Part shown: positions 20,172 through 32,076 of the stretch, piece after piece
How the letters are laid out: every line of letters begins with the position of its first letter
How positions within the stretch are numbered: position 1 is the stretch's first letter
From: Acidobacteriota bacterium
Lineage (GTDB): Bacteria > Acidobacteriota > Thermoanaerobaculia > Multivoradales > SZUA-115
DNA: 64,000 nucleotides
Direction of reading: 5' to 3'
Assembly (NCBI GenBank): GCA_024277255.1
Contig: JAJRVQ010000134.1
Span: forward strand, 62,001-126,000
Made by a program: the position numbers and the translations under genes
The notes under the pieces: generated by a model
The model's input: the letters and a program-made list of their open reading frames with translations, nothing else
Database searches by the model: none
Told to the model about the DNA's origin: nothing

Positions 20172-21296
20172 TCATGGCGTCGGCGTAGAAGATCGGTCAA
20201 CCGGAAGAGCCAACTGTCGTTCGAGTAAGACTGCGAAGCGGCGAAGCAGGCCGATATCGGTGGGTTCGTCAGCCAGCAGGGGCAGCGCCACCAGTGGTTG
20301 CTCGGTCCCGAGAAGCTGGCGCAACGCGTTCAGCCCGTGCAGGTCGCGCTCGCCGAGCCAGCGCATCAGACGCATGCCTTCCGATTCTGGCTTCTCGGCG
20401 ACGTGCGAGGCAGGGCGGGGATGCATCTGGTTGACCAGCACCGCTGCTAGCCGGTAGCCGGCCTCACGCAGCCGGCGGGCAAAGAAGAGACAATCGGCGA
20501 TCCGCTCCTCGCCGGGGCCAGCGACCAGAACGAAAGCTGTGGTCGGTGCGCTGAGCAGAGCCTTCACCTCGCTGGCCCGCTGGCGGAAGCCTCCGTATAA
20601 CGGGCCGAAGGCACGAAAAAACTCCGCAATGTCGCGCAGGAGATCGAGCCCCACGATCCGGTCGAGATAGCGCTCAACGCCACGCCCCAAGCCTCCGAAC
20701 CGCCGCACCGGCCGCAGCCTCCCCTGCTGATCAAACCAGGGATACTGGGCTACCTTGAGGGCACCGCTGTCGAGAAAGCCGAGAATTCGGTCGGGCGCCT
20801 CCAGGAAATCCAGTGCCTGGGCGGTCGGCGGTGTATCGAGGATCACGCGATCGAAACGCCCCTCGCGATCGACTTCGAACAACCGCTCCACCGCCATGTA
20901 CTCGAGAATTCCGGCGAGGCTTCCCGAGAGATGGTGATAAAAGCGATTGCCGAGAATCCGCTCGCGCGATGCGGAGTCCGGTGCGTAGCGCTCAATCAGG
21001 CGGTCGAAGGTGGAGCGGGCATCGAGCAGGCTGGCGAACAACCGGCCACCGTCCAAACCAGCCGGCGAACTCTCCCCCCCCACCGTCGCCAGCTCCACCT
21101 CGATTTCGCCATCGCTCGCCCTCTCGCCGATACCGAGAGCGTCCTTGAGCCGCAGCGAAGGATCGAAGGTCATCACCATCGCCTCGTCGCCCTGCGCCGC
21201 GGCTCCAACGGCCAGCGCGGCGGCAATCGTGGTCTTGCCGACCCCGCCGGCGCCGACGACGACGACCAGACGAGCATCGGTGAGCGCGGCGATCAT
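20172..21296 (-). CDS. ArsA/Get3-like ATPase lacking the signature lysine (P-loop GAGGVGKT)
   Basis: MIAALTDARLVVVVGAGGVGKTTIAAALAV...MTFDPSLRLKDALG...FDRVILDTPPTAQALDFLEAPDRI. Confidence 0.85.
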   Translation of the reverse strand: MIAALTDARLVVVVGAGGVGKTTIAAALAVGAAAQGDEAMVMTFDPSLRLKDALGIGERASDGEIEVELATVGGESSPAGLDGGRLFASLLDARSTFDRLIERYAPDSASRERILGNRFYHHLSGSLAGILEYMAVERLFEVDREGRFDRVILDTPPTAQALDFLEAPDRILGFLDSGALKVAQYPWFDQQGRLRPVRRFGGLGRGVERYLDRIVGLDLLRDIAEFFRAFGPLYGGFRQRASEVKALLSAPTTAFVLVAGPGEERIADCLFFARRLREAGYRLAAVLVNQMHPRPASHVAEKPESEGMRLMRWLGERDLHGLNALRQLLGTEQPLVALPLLADEPTDIGLLRRFAVLLERQLALPVDRSSTPTP

Positions 21297-22243
21297 GGTT
21301 GCTCCCCGCCTGTGCCGGCGGTGAGCAAGGTTGCCAACCTCCGGGCCAACTCCGGTCCCCGACCCAGCGGCAAGAGAGGCAGTTCGATCCGCGGTCCGCT
21401 CCACGCCCCGTCGAGGCGAGCCAACTCACGGTCGTTGATCGCTCGGCGGCGGTGCCACAAGGAGCGCGCCGCGCAACCGTCCGCGCAGTCGTCGTCGCCC
21501 CCAGCGATTGCGCCGGCTCCCGCACGGTTGACCTTTGGATCGAGCGGTGGATAGAGGCTGTTGACCACCAACAGATCAGGCGCTCTGCCCAACCGTTCTT
21601 CCACCGCCACCGCCAGTTCCAGCGTCTCCTGGACCGGCATCTCCTCAGCCAAGGTCACCACCACCAAGCCGCAGCTGTCAGCATCGCCCACCAACTCGGC
21701 GAGTTCGGCCGCCAGCGCGCCGATCGGCCCCTCGGTGATCACCTCGGAGACCAACCGCGGCGCATCGAGTAGGGAGAGTCCATGGCCGGTCGCCGGAGCA
21801 TCGAGTACCACCAAGTCGAACTCACCCTCGCGGGACCCACCGTCGGTCAGCCGGCGGGCGTGGTCGATCAGCGCCAGTTGCCGCAAGCCGGGCATCCCTT
21901 CACAGATCTGCTGGTAGATGGGGCTGGCCAGCACCCGGCGGGCAATGACCCCGAGGTGCACCCGCTCGCGGACAATCTGGTCGAGAACCTGGCGCGGCTT
22001 CAAGTTCTGCAACCAGACTCGGTCGCCGGCCGCCGCGATCTCGCCACTCGAAGGAGGGAGGCCCAGCATCTGATGGGCATTCTCCCGCGGATCGACTTCG
22101 AGCAGCAGCACTTTGCGGCCGAGGTAGCCGCAATGCAGCGCCAGCGCGGCAGCGAAGGCACTCTTGCCGACACCACCCTTGCCGGTTACCACTAGCAGCC
22201 GGCGCTGGGCAAGATCGCGCAGAACGGCGGCGGTGGTCGGCAT
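21293..22243 (-). CDS. ArsA/Get3-like ATPase with deviant Walker A (GKGGVGKS)
   Basis: RRLLVVTGKGGVGKSAFAAALALHCGYLGRKVLLLEVDPRENAHQMLG...FDLVVLDAPATGHGLSLLDAPR; 4-nt overlap with the downstream ATPase. Confidence 0.87.
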   Translation of the reverse strand: MPTTAAVLRDLAQRRLLVVTGKGGVGKSAFAAALALHCGYLGRKVLLLEVDPRENAHQMLGLPPSSGEIAAAGDRVWLQNLKPRQVLDQIVRERVHLGVIARRVLASPIYQQICEGMPGLRQLALIDHARRLTDGGSREGEFDLVVLDAPATGHGLSLLDAPRLVSEVITEGPIGALAAELAELVGDADSCGLVVVTLAEEMPVQETLELAVAVEERLGRAPDLLVVNSLYPPLDPKVNRAGAGAIAGGDDDCADGCAARSLWHRRRAINDRELARLDGAWSGPRIELPLLPLGRGPELARRLATLLTAGTGGEQP

Positions 22244-22291
22244 CGAGGTTTGGATGAAATCAGCGGATTGTAGGCGGCTCGGTTCGGCCGC

Positions 22292-22320
22292 AGCATAGCG
22301 CGACTGCCGCATTGCGGCAA
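22292..22320 (-). promoter_or_regulatory. Promoter/operator of the ArsA-like pair
   Basis: Perfect palindrome TGCCGCATTGCGGCA (22305-22319) overlapping -35 TTGCCG (22320-22315); 17-bp spacer; -10 TATGCT (22297-22292). Confidence 0.6.
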
Positions 22321-22560
22321 GAAGGATCCGAGGGTCCTTGGCGCCAGCATCATCGACCTCGCCTGTGCCCGCGAGTTGGCCCGCTCCGGCCTGCGTATCA
22401 AAGTTGTGGAAGCGGCACAGCAGCCAGCGACCGCCGCCGTCGCCCAAACCTTCGGCACTCACCGTTTCTAACCCTGTCGCGGCCGGCCTTTCCTTTGGCC
22501 GACTCTCTCCTTTTCTTATGCGACTCGACTAAGATGGGAATGCACCACGCCCCTCCCACG

Positions 22561-22590
22561 TTGAGATATATGAGCGCGACGCACTAAAAT
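22561..22590 (+). promoter_or_regulatory. Putative sigma-70-type promoter upstream of the dnaJ-like gene
   Basis: TTGAGA - 18 bp - TAAAAT. Confidence 0.45.
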
Positions 22591-22666
22591 CTCTGCACTG
22601 GGATCTTAGGGGCGATGGGTCACAGCTGTGGCCTAATCTGCGCATCTACTTTCGGAGGAGCGATCG

Positions 22667-23608
22667 TTGGACTACAAGGACTACTACGCGGTACTCGGCA
22701 TCGCGCGCAGCGCCTCGCAAGATGAGATTCAGAAGGCCTACCGCAAGCTGGCCCGGAAATACCATCCGGATGTCAACAGCAGTCCCGAGGCCGAAGACAA
22801 GTTCAAGGAAGTCGGAGAGGCCTACGAAGTCCTCAAGGATGCGGAGAAACGAGCCAAGTACGACCAGTACGGCAGTGCTTGGAAAGCGGCCCAGCGCGGC
22901 GGCGCCCCTCCACCGGGATACGAGAACTACCGGTTCGACTTCGGCAATATGGGAGAAGGCGGAGGGTTCGACTTCGGATCCAGCGGCTTCAGCTCCTTCT
23001 TCGAGATGCTGTTCGGCGGCGGGCGCGGCTCGCGCCGGGGACCGCGGCCGGCCTCGGCGGCTCGCGGCGGGGTCGACCAAGAAGCGGTCATCGTTCTGAC
23101 GCTGGAAGAGGCGGCCCAAGGTGGCAAGCGGGAGATTGCGGTCACCGACCCAATGGGCAACCGCAAGAGCTTCAAGGTAGCCATTCCCGCCGGAGTGCGC
23201 CCAGGCGGGCGTATCCGGCTGCGCGGCAAAGGCGGCGAACGCACGCCTGGCGGGCCACGCGGAGATCTCTACCTGAAGGTCGACCTCATGCCTCACCCAC
23301 ACTTTCGACTCGATGGCCACAACATTCGCACCACGCTAGACATCACACCCTCGGAAGCGGCTCTCGGTAGCCAGGTTCCGGTGGAAACTCTCAATGGACA
23401 GCTGCAGGTTCGGATTCCGGCCGGCACCTCTTCGGGACGCACCATCCGGCTACGTGGCAAGGGGTTTCCCAAGGCTTCAGGAGGAGGCCACGGAGATCTC
23501 TTGGCAGAGATTCGAATCGTCGTCCCCGAAACACTGAGCGACCGCGAGCGGGAACTCTACGCAGGTCTGTCCGAGGCCTCGGAGTTCCGCTCCCAGGCCG
23601 CCGAATAG
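22667..23608 (+). CDS. DnaJ/CbpA-like co-chaperone (J domain + DnaJ C-terminal domain, no zinc finger)
   Basis: [36 protein letters not shown] start with GGAG RBS. Confidence 0.93.
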   Translation: MDYKDYYAVLGIARSASQDEIQKAYRKLARKYHPDVNSSPEAEDKFKEVGEAYEVLKDAEKRAKYDQYGSAWKAAQRGGAPPPGYENYRFDFGNMGEGGGFDFGSSGFSSFFEMLFGGGRGSRRGPRPASAARGGVDQEAVIVLTLEEAAQGGKREIAVTDPMGNRKSFKVAIPAGVRPGGRIRLRGKGGERTPGGPRGDLYLKVDLMPHPHFRLDGHNIRTTLDITPSEAALGSQVPVETLNGQLQVRIPAGTSSGRTIRLRGKGFPKASGGGHGDLLAEIRIVVPETLSDRERELYAGLSEASEFRSQAAE

Positions 23609-23690
23609 CCGACTGCCCGCCACCGAGCTGAAGTCGAGTGCAACAGCCGCCTATACAGCAAAGAACGCCCCACGCGAGAGGAGGTTTGCC

Positions 23691-26338
<2,648 letters not shown>

Positions 26339-26342
<4 letters not shown>

Positions 26343-27799
26343 CTCGAAGCGGAGGCACGATCGGCGGCGCGCTGCTCGGTCTCGCGGTGCGCCTGCAGGA
26401 AGGTGTCGGCCTTGCTGAATACTTTGGCCATGTTCATTCCCTTGCGTACCGCTCCCAGGCTGACCTTCCCGGTCGCCAGAGCGGCACCGAGTTGCAGGTA
26501 GGTCTTGGCCTTGCCCCGGTGGCGATAGCGCACCTCCAGAACGTGGTGCCAGAGGCCGGCGTACTCTTCGTAGAACTCTTGCATTGACAGCTTGGTGGGC
26601 AGCACGGTATGGATGATGTCGTACATCTCCCAATCGTGGGTCGTCACCTCTCTCTTCGCCTCCTCCCAGAGATCGGTCCCCGGCAGCGGGGTGAGTACGG
26701 AGAAGCCGCTATTGAAAGCTCCCGTCTCTTCGATCCAGTCGCGCAGGCGGGCGAAGTCAGCGCGATCCCAAGCCGGGTCGACGATGAAGTTGGGCGTGTA
26801 ACCAACGCCCAAGTCGCGCAGAATCTCCAGAGCGCGGACGTTGTTGGCCGCCGTGTTGCTCTTGTTGACCCGACTGAGCCCTTCGTCGGTGATCGACTCG
26901 AGGCCGAGGAAGATCGAAAGGTCGCCGCAGTCCTTCCACATCTCGATGAGGTGGGGAAACTTGCAGATGATGTCGGTGCGCGTTTGTACGGTGAAGTGTT
27001 TGCGGATCCCGGACGCCTTGATCTGGCGAGCCATCTCCTCGCCACGCACGACATTCATCCAGAAGATGTCGTCGGTGATGAAGATGTTGGGAGCCTCGAT
27101 CTGGCGCAACTCTTCGACCACCCTTGCCGGCGACTTCTCGCGGAAAGTGCTCTCGTGGAATTTCCACACCGAGCAGAAATTGCACTTGAAGGGGCAACCG
27201 CGCGCCGTCTCCATCAAGGCGAGGGGTTTGCGAAAGTTGATGTAGTAATGCGGGGCGTAGTGGGAGATCAGATGGCGGGCCGGAAGCGGCAGTACGTCGA
27301 GGGTCCTGCGCACCGGGGCATGGCCGGTAGCGAGCTGTTCACCCTGCCGATTGAGGCGTAGACCCGGAACTTCGGCCACGTCCGTGCCGCGCTCCAGCGC
27401 TTCGACCAGTGGCGGCATCACCTCTTCGCCGTCGCCGACCGCCACTGCATCGATCTCCGGAAGGTTGAACCACTCCGGCTCCCGCGATGCATCGTGGCCA
27501 CCCACCACCAGAAATGCCTCTGGTAAGTCCCGTTTGACTTGACGGGCCAAGGCCAGCGCTCGAAAACGCTCAGTGGTGAAGTTGCACTGCAATCCCACGA
27601 CGTGGGGAGCGAAGTCGCGGCACGACTCCATCCCGGCTTCGAGCCCGTCGATGCGCAGATCGATCACCTTGCACTGGTGGCCGGCCGGTTCGAGGCACGC
27701 GGCGACGCAGATCGGACCCAGCGGCTCGACGAAGGTCAGCATCTCGAGACCCAGGATGCCGCCGATCGGAGGCTTGAGGAAGGCGATCTTCAGTCCCAT
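26339..27799 (-). CDS. B12-binding domain radical SAM protein
   Basis: N-terminal cobalamin-like domain ([14 protein letters not shown]), radical [11 protein letters not shown]. Confidence 0.9.
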
Positions 27800-27876
27800 G
27801 ATGGCCCATCGATGCAGTAGGTTGATGGCGACACGAAGGGCGTAGTGTATCAGCCGCTAGCGGTAGAATCCGAGCC

Positions 27877-28284
27877 ATGATTCAAACCGTGACCGTGACA
27901 GCGGGCCGCCAGGGGCTGATGGAGTTCACCCACGAAGTCTCCAGAATCGTGGCAGACAGCGGAATTGGTGATGGCCTGTGCACTCTCTTCATCCAGCACA
28001 CTTCCGCCAGCCTGACCATTCAGGAGAACGCTGATCCGTCCGCCGCGCGCGACCTCGAGGCCTGGCTCCTGCGGCTGGTCCCGCAAGGCGATGCCCTCTT
28101 CACCCACACCGCCGAGGGGCCCGACGACATGCCGTCGCACATCAAGGCGGCGCTCACCGCCACGACGCTCTCGATTCCGTTCACCGACGGCCGCCTCGCC
28201 CTCGGAACCTGGCAGGGAATCTACCTCTGGGAACATCGCCTGCGCCCCCGTCCGCGCCGCGTCGTCGTCCATCTGGCTCCTTGA
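27877..28284 (+). CDS. YjbQ / UPF0047 family protein
   Basis: LCTLFIQHTSASLTIQENADPSAARDLEAWLLRLVP...GTWQGIYLWEHR. Confidence 0.93.
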   Translation: MIQTVTVTAGRQGLMEFTHEVSRIVADSGIGDGLCTLFIQHTSASLTIQENADPSAARDLEAWLLRLVPQGDALFTHTAEGPDDMPSHIKAALTATTLSIPFTDGRLALGTWQGIYLWEHRLRPRPRRVVVHLAP

Positions 28285-28366
28285 TCCAGCCGAAAGCTCC
28301 GAGCGGCTGTGACCAAATGCGGCCTCCCGCGCCTCCTCGAAAGCTCACACCCACCGGCATCGCTGA

Positions 28367-28819
28367 TCAATCTGCCAGCGAGATCCTATCTACCCGCTCA
28401 CCGCGCGGGGGCATCAGAACCGGGATCACCCGGCGACCGTGCATGCGGTATACGGTGAAATCACTGTCGAGGGTGAGCAGCGTGCTCTCCGCCTTGAGTT
28501 CCATCAGGCGCACCAGGCAACCATCGGCCAACGACATCGGGACATTGGAATAGCGGGCCATCAACCGGCTCACCGGATCCGTCTCTGCCGCGAGTTGGAA
28601 GGGCAGGCTCAGCAATCCCCGGTGGACGAGTTCCAGCACGGCCCCGGCGCCTCCTGGGGCGCTTCTCAGCAAATGGCAAGCTTCCGTCACCACCGCCTCG
28701 CAGGTGGCGAGCGGCGGCTCGATTTGAGCCAGCTGCGAGATAGCCCAGGAGTGATGGCGGTCGCGCCGGTTGAGAAAGGCCACCAGCGGACCGGTGTCTA
28801 CGACGAACCGCCGTTTCAC
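28367..28819 (-). CDS. PIN domain toxin, VapC-like
   Basis: RFVVDTGPLVAFLNRRDRHHSWA...EAVVTEACHLL...MSLADGCLVRLME...LTLDSDFTVYR; GTG start overlaps the antitoxin stop. Confidence 0.85.
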   Translation of the reverse strand: MKRRFVVDTGPLVAFLNRRDRHHSWAISQLAQIEPPLATCEAVVTEACHLLRSAPGGAGAVLELVHRGLLSLPFQLAAETDPVSRLMARYSNVPMSLADGCLVRLMELKAESTLLTLDSDFTVYRMHGRRVIPVLMPPRGERVDRISLAD

Positions 28820-29055
28820 TCCCCGAGTCCACGAAGGTGGACCGGGTTTGTAGACAGATCCTCGGCTGCGTTCACGCACCCTGCGAGGTCTTGAGCCTGG
28901 GCCAGGAAAGAGCCCTCGGTCGGACGCGACGGCTCGACGACGTACTCCGCGATCGCTTCCCGCACCAGCGATGACTTGCTGACGTCTTGCTCCCGCGCGA
29001 TCTCCGCCAACTTGGCTTCGAGCTCTTTGGGAAGTTTCAGGGATAAGGTCTTCAT
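28816..29055 (-). CDS. Ribbon-helix-helix (CopG-like) antitoxin
   Basis: MKTLSLKLPKELEAKLAEIAREQDVSKSSLVREAIAEYV. Confidence 0.85.
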   Translation of the reverse strand: MKTLSLKLPKELEAKLAEIAREQDVSKSSLVREAIAEYVVEPSRPTEGSFLAQAQDLAGCVNAAEDLSTNPVHLRGLGE

Positions 29056-29244
29056 CTCGGCCTCGATTCCGGCTTCTAGCCATAAGTAATACTCCGCGGT
29101 CACCAAGGTAATACACTTGCACAGAAGAGTCAAGCCGGAAACCTGTCAGCGTCACCGGCCCGAACCGCCACTGCCCCTCTAAGACGCGAAGTGACGAGGA
29201 ATTGCTCGCCGTTTCTCAGATAATCGCCAGCCGACCGCCGGCAG

Positions 29245-29844
29245 CTAGGAATCCGCCGGCGGAAACGACGGATCGTCGAGCAGACGGCGGGCTTGCCAGA
29301 GGTGGCGGCGCTGGTGGGCGGCGGTGATCACCAGCCACTCGCCGAGGCTCAGCTTGATCCATCGAGCCGCGGGCGAGACGATTTGAGCGGCCGACAGATC
29401 GAGCCCATCGGCCTCGTGCAGCCGCTTGATCAGTTCACCCTGGAGGTCGATCAACTCGCGCACCACTTTTCGCGGCTCCTCCGGCCATCGCGGAAGGAAG
29501 ACCTCCGGTGCCTTGGCGCGCAGCCGGGATGGCGGCTCCATCATGCGCGCGAACATCCGGGCCCGCCAGCGCGGTCTGAGCGGCCCCCGACGCCGCAGCC
29601 CCTGCCGCTGGGTATCGGCGATGGCCCGATCCACGCGCGGCAAGAGTTCGAATCCGGTCACGTTGAGGTGGTCCAGACACTCGGCGATCGACCACCTCTT
29701 GTTCGCCGGCCGCCACGACAGCTGCCGGTCGCTCAGCCTCTCGGTGAGTTCCAGAATCTCGGCCTCGAACTCTTCGAACTGCTCCTCGAGCTGGGCTATC
29801 TCGGGCAACAGCGGTGAGTCTGTATCAAAGGCATCGGAGGGCAT
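29245..29844 (-). CDS. DinB family protein
   Basis: RLSDRQLSWRPANKRWSIAECLDHLNVTGF...GEWLVITAAHQRRHLWQARRLL. Confidence 0.85.
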   Translation of the reverse strand: MPSDAFDTDSPLLPEIAQLEEQFEEFEAEILELTERLSDRQLSWRPANKRWSIAECLDHLNVTGFELLPRVDRAIADTQRQGLRRRGPLRPRWRARMFARMMEPPSRLRAKAPEVFLPRWPEEPRKVVRELIDLQGELIKRLHEADGLDLSAAQIVSPAARWIKLSLGEWLVITAAHQRRHLWQARRLLDDPSFPPADS

Positions 29845-29952
29845 GATCTATTGGGGCTCGGAAAGTTGAAGGATACTACGTCAGCTGCAAACTACGGTCT
29901 CCCTGGCCGGCGGCTGGTATTGTGGCGGCCAACCCAAAGATCCCAACCCACC

Positions 29953-31116
29953 ATGAAGATCCTCGCGCTCGAACCTTACTACGGTGGTAGTCACCGCGCC
30001 TTTCTCGACCAATGGCGGAACCTCAGCCGTCACCGCTGGGCCGTGCTCGCTCTGCCGCCCAACAAGTGGAAGTGGCGGATGCGCCATGCGGCGTTGACTT
30101 TTGCCCGGGAAATCGAAGCGCGTCTCGAAGCCGGCGACTCTTGGGATCTCGTGTTGGCCTCCGACATGGTCGACCTGGCCCAATTCAAGGGGATAGCCCC
30201 AGCCCTGCTGCGCGAGATTCCGCACGTCGTCTACTTCCACGAGAATCAGCTCACCTACCCCGTCCGCGTCGAGCAGGAGCGAGATCTTCACTTCGCCCTG
30301 ACCAACTTCTCGACCGCCATCGTCGCCGACTCCGTTTGGTTCAACTCCGGCTTCCATCGAGATTCCTTCCTGGATGCCCTCCCCGGCCTCTTCCGCCGCA
30401 TGCCCGACCATCGCCCCAGCGTAGAGATCGAGCGCATTCGCCGCCGGAGCGAAGTCCATCCACCCGGTGTCACGGTGCCGCAATCCCCCCGCCCGCAACG
30501 ACAGCCGGGCCCGGTGCGCATCCTGTGGGCAGCTCGCTGGGAGCACGACAAGGCGCCGGAGACCTTCTTCGCCGCGCTGAGATCCCTGCAAGCACGCGGC
30601 GTCGATTTCCGGCTCAGCGTCCTGGGAGAGAGATTCCGCAAGTGCCCGCCCGAGTTCGACGCGGCCCATCAGCGTTTTTCCGACCGGCTGGACCACTGGG
30701 GTTACTTGGCGGATAGAGCGCAGTACCGAGCCGCGCTGGCCCACGCCGACCTCTATGTTTCCACCGCCCGCCACGAGTTCTTCGGTATCAGCGCGGTGGA
30801 AGCCGTGGCCGCCGGTGCCTACCCTGTCCTTCCCCGCCGGCTCAGCTATCCGGAAGTGATGGCTCCGCTGGCGGCTGCGCTCGGCGAGGATTTCTTCTAC
30901 ACGGGCGGAGTGCGGCCGCTGAGCCGCAAATTGACCGAGCTTGCGCAACGGGTCGACACCGATACGCTGTGGCCCGAAGGAAAGCGCGACTTGGGACGCC
31001 AGGCCATGGAGAACTACGATTGGCCAACACTGGCGAAGCGCCACGACTCGGCGTTGTCGAGGATCCTCCACAACCACACTCACAGCCGACAGCCGGGAGT
31101 CAGTGTTTGCGTCTAG
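29953..31116 (+). CDS. tRNA-queuosine alpha-mannosyltransferase-like (DUF3524/GTDC1-type) glycosyltransferase
   Basis: MKILALEPYYGGSHRAFLDQW...YFHENQLTYPVRVEQERDLHFALTNFSTAIVADSVWFNSGFHRDSF...MPDHRP matches GTDC1 N-domain motifs. Confidence 0.85.
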   Translation: MKILALEPYYGGSHRAFLDQWRNLSRHRWAVLALPPNKWKWRMRHAALTFAREIEARLEAGDSWDLVLASDMVDLAQFKGIAPALLREIPHVVYFHENQLTYPVRVEQERDLHFALTNFSTAIVADSVWFNSGFHRDSFLDALPGLFRRMPDHRPSVEIERIRRRSEVHPPGVTVPQSPRPQRQPGPVRILWAARWEHDKAPETFFAALRSLQARGVDFRLSVLGERFRKCPPEFDAAHQRFSDRLDHWGYLADRAQYRAALAHADLYVSTARHEFFGISAVEAVAAGAYPVLPRRLSYPEVMAPLAAALGEDFFYTGGVRPLSRKLTELAQRVDTDTLWPEGKRDLGRQAMENYDWPTLAKRHDSALSRILHNHTHSRQPGVSVCV

Positions 31117-31505
31117 ATCCCGCTCACAACTCCGGATTCAGCCTGATCGAAACGGTCATCGGGCTGGCCCTGCTCGCCGCAATCCTGCTGGCCACCGCCG
31201 GCCTGGTGGCCACCGTGCCACGTGAGTTGCAGCGGGTGGCGGCGCGGCGCGAGGCCACACGCGCCCTCGAAGCGACCTTGGAGAGCCTGCGCGCCGGGCT
31301 CCTACCGCCAACCAGCGGAATCGTCGAGCCCACTCTATTTCGCTGGACCCAACCCCGGCGGCCGGCCGCCGAGGGGCTGCGTCTCTGGCTGAGCACTGAA
31401 CCGACCACCCCCGCCGGCCTCTACCGGGTCACCCTGCGGGCGCGCTACACCGTCCACCACCAACCGCAAGAACGGTCGATCGAGACCTTGACGTGGCGAC
31501 CCTGA
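31107..31505 (+). CDS. Type II secretion/type IV pilin-like minor pseudopilin
   Basis: NSGFSLIETVIGLALLAAILLATAGL prepilin N-terminus; TTG start overlaps the preceding stop. Confidence 0.75.
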   Translation: MRLDPAHNSGFSLIETVIGLALLAAILLATAGLVATVPRELQRVAARREATRALEATLESLRAGLLPPTSGIVEPTLFRWTQPRRPAAEGLRLWLSTEPTTPAGLYRVTLRARYTVHHQPQERSIETLTWRP

Positions 31506-31512
31506 AACGACG

Positions 31513-32076
31513 ATGAGAAGAGATCGTGCACAGCCTTCCGGCCAGGCGGGGTTTACGTTGCTGGAGGCGGTCGTCTCTCTCTTTCTGGTGGCTATCGTGA
31601 TGTCACTGGCGGCCACCTTGCTCGACGACGCGCGGCGGATGGTCGACGCCAGCGGTCGTGACACCACCGATCCGATGCCCCGCTACGCCATCGTGACCCT
31701 GCACCGCGACCTGGCGTCGGCGCGGGCGGTGAGCGAGCCATCCCTGCCCGGATTCTGGGTTTCAGCACCGCTCGACATCTACTCCGCGGAGCCGGGACTG
31801 GCTCGCATCCAGCGTTTTGGAAAGGCGTTGGTGCGCACGCGATTCGACAGTTCGGGTGCGATGATCCAACGCCGCGTTCTGCTCCAGGGTGTCACTGGCT
31901 TCCGCTGGCGCAAGGTGGGTGCCGACTTGGTGGATATCGAGCTGCGATATCGGCGCTCGACGCTCTCCATCGCCGGCCGGACACCGCTGGATTCCTCCCG
32001 GCGAGGTGTTGCGCGACCGGTGGTCGATCGCTTTCGCATCGCCCTCAGAGGCTCCGGAGCGGCCAACCGATGGTGA
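31513..32076 (+). CDS. Prepilin-type N-terminal cleavage/methylation domain protein (GspJ/PilW-like)
   Basis: QAGFTLLEAVVSLFLVAIVMSLAATLLDDARR. Confidence 0.8.
   Translation: MRRDRAQPSGQAGFTLLEAVVSLFLVAIVMSLAATLLDDARRMVDASGRDTTDPMPRYAIVTLHRDLASARAVSEPSLPGFWVSAPLDIYSAEPGLARIQRFGKALVRTRFDSSGAMIQRRVLLQGVTGFRWRKVGADLVDIELRYRRSTLSIAGRTPLDSSRRGVARPVVDRFRIALRGSGAANRW

Noticed and set aside
29881-31083. 400-aa minus-strand ORF opposite the glycosyltransferase
   Set aside because: Mirror ORF of a strong family match; no domain recognised
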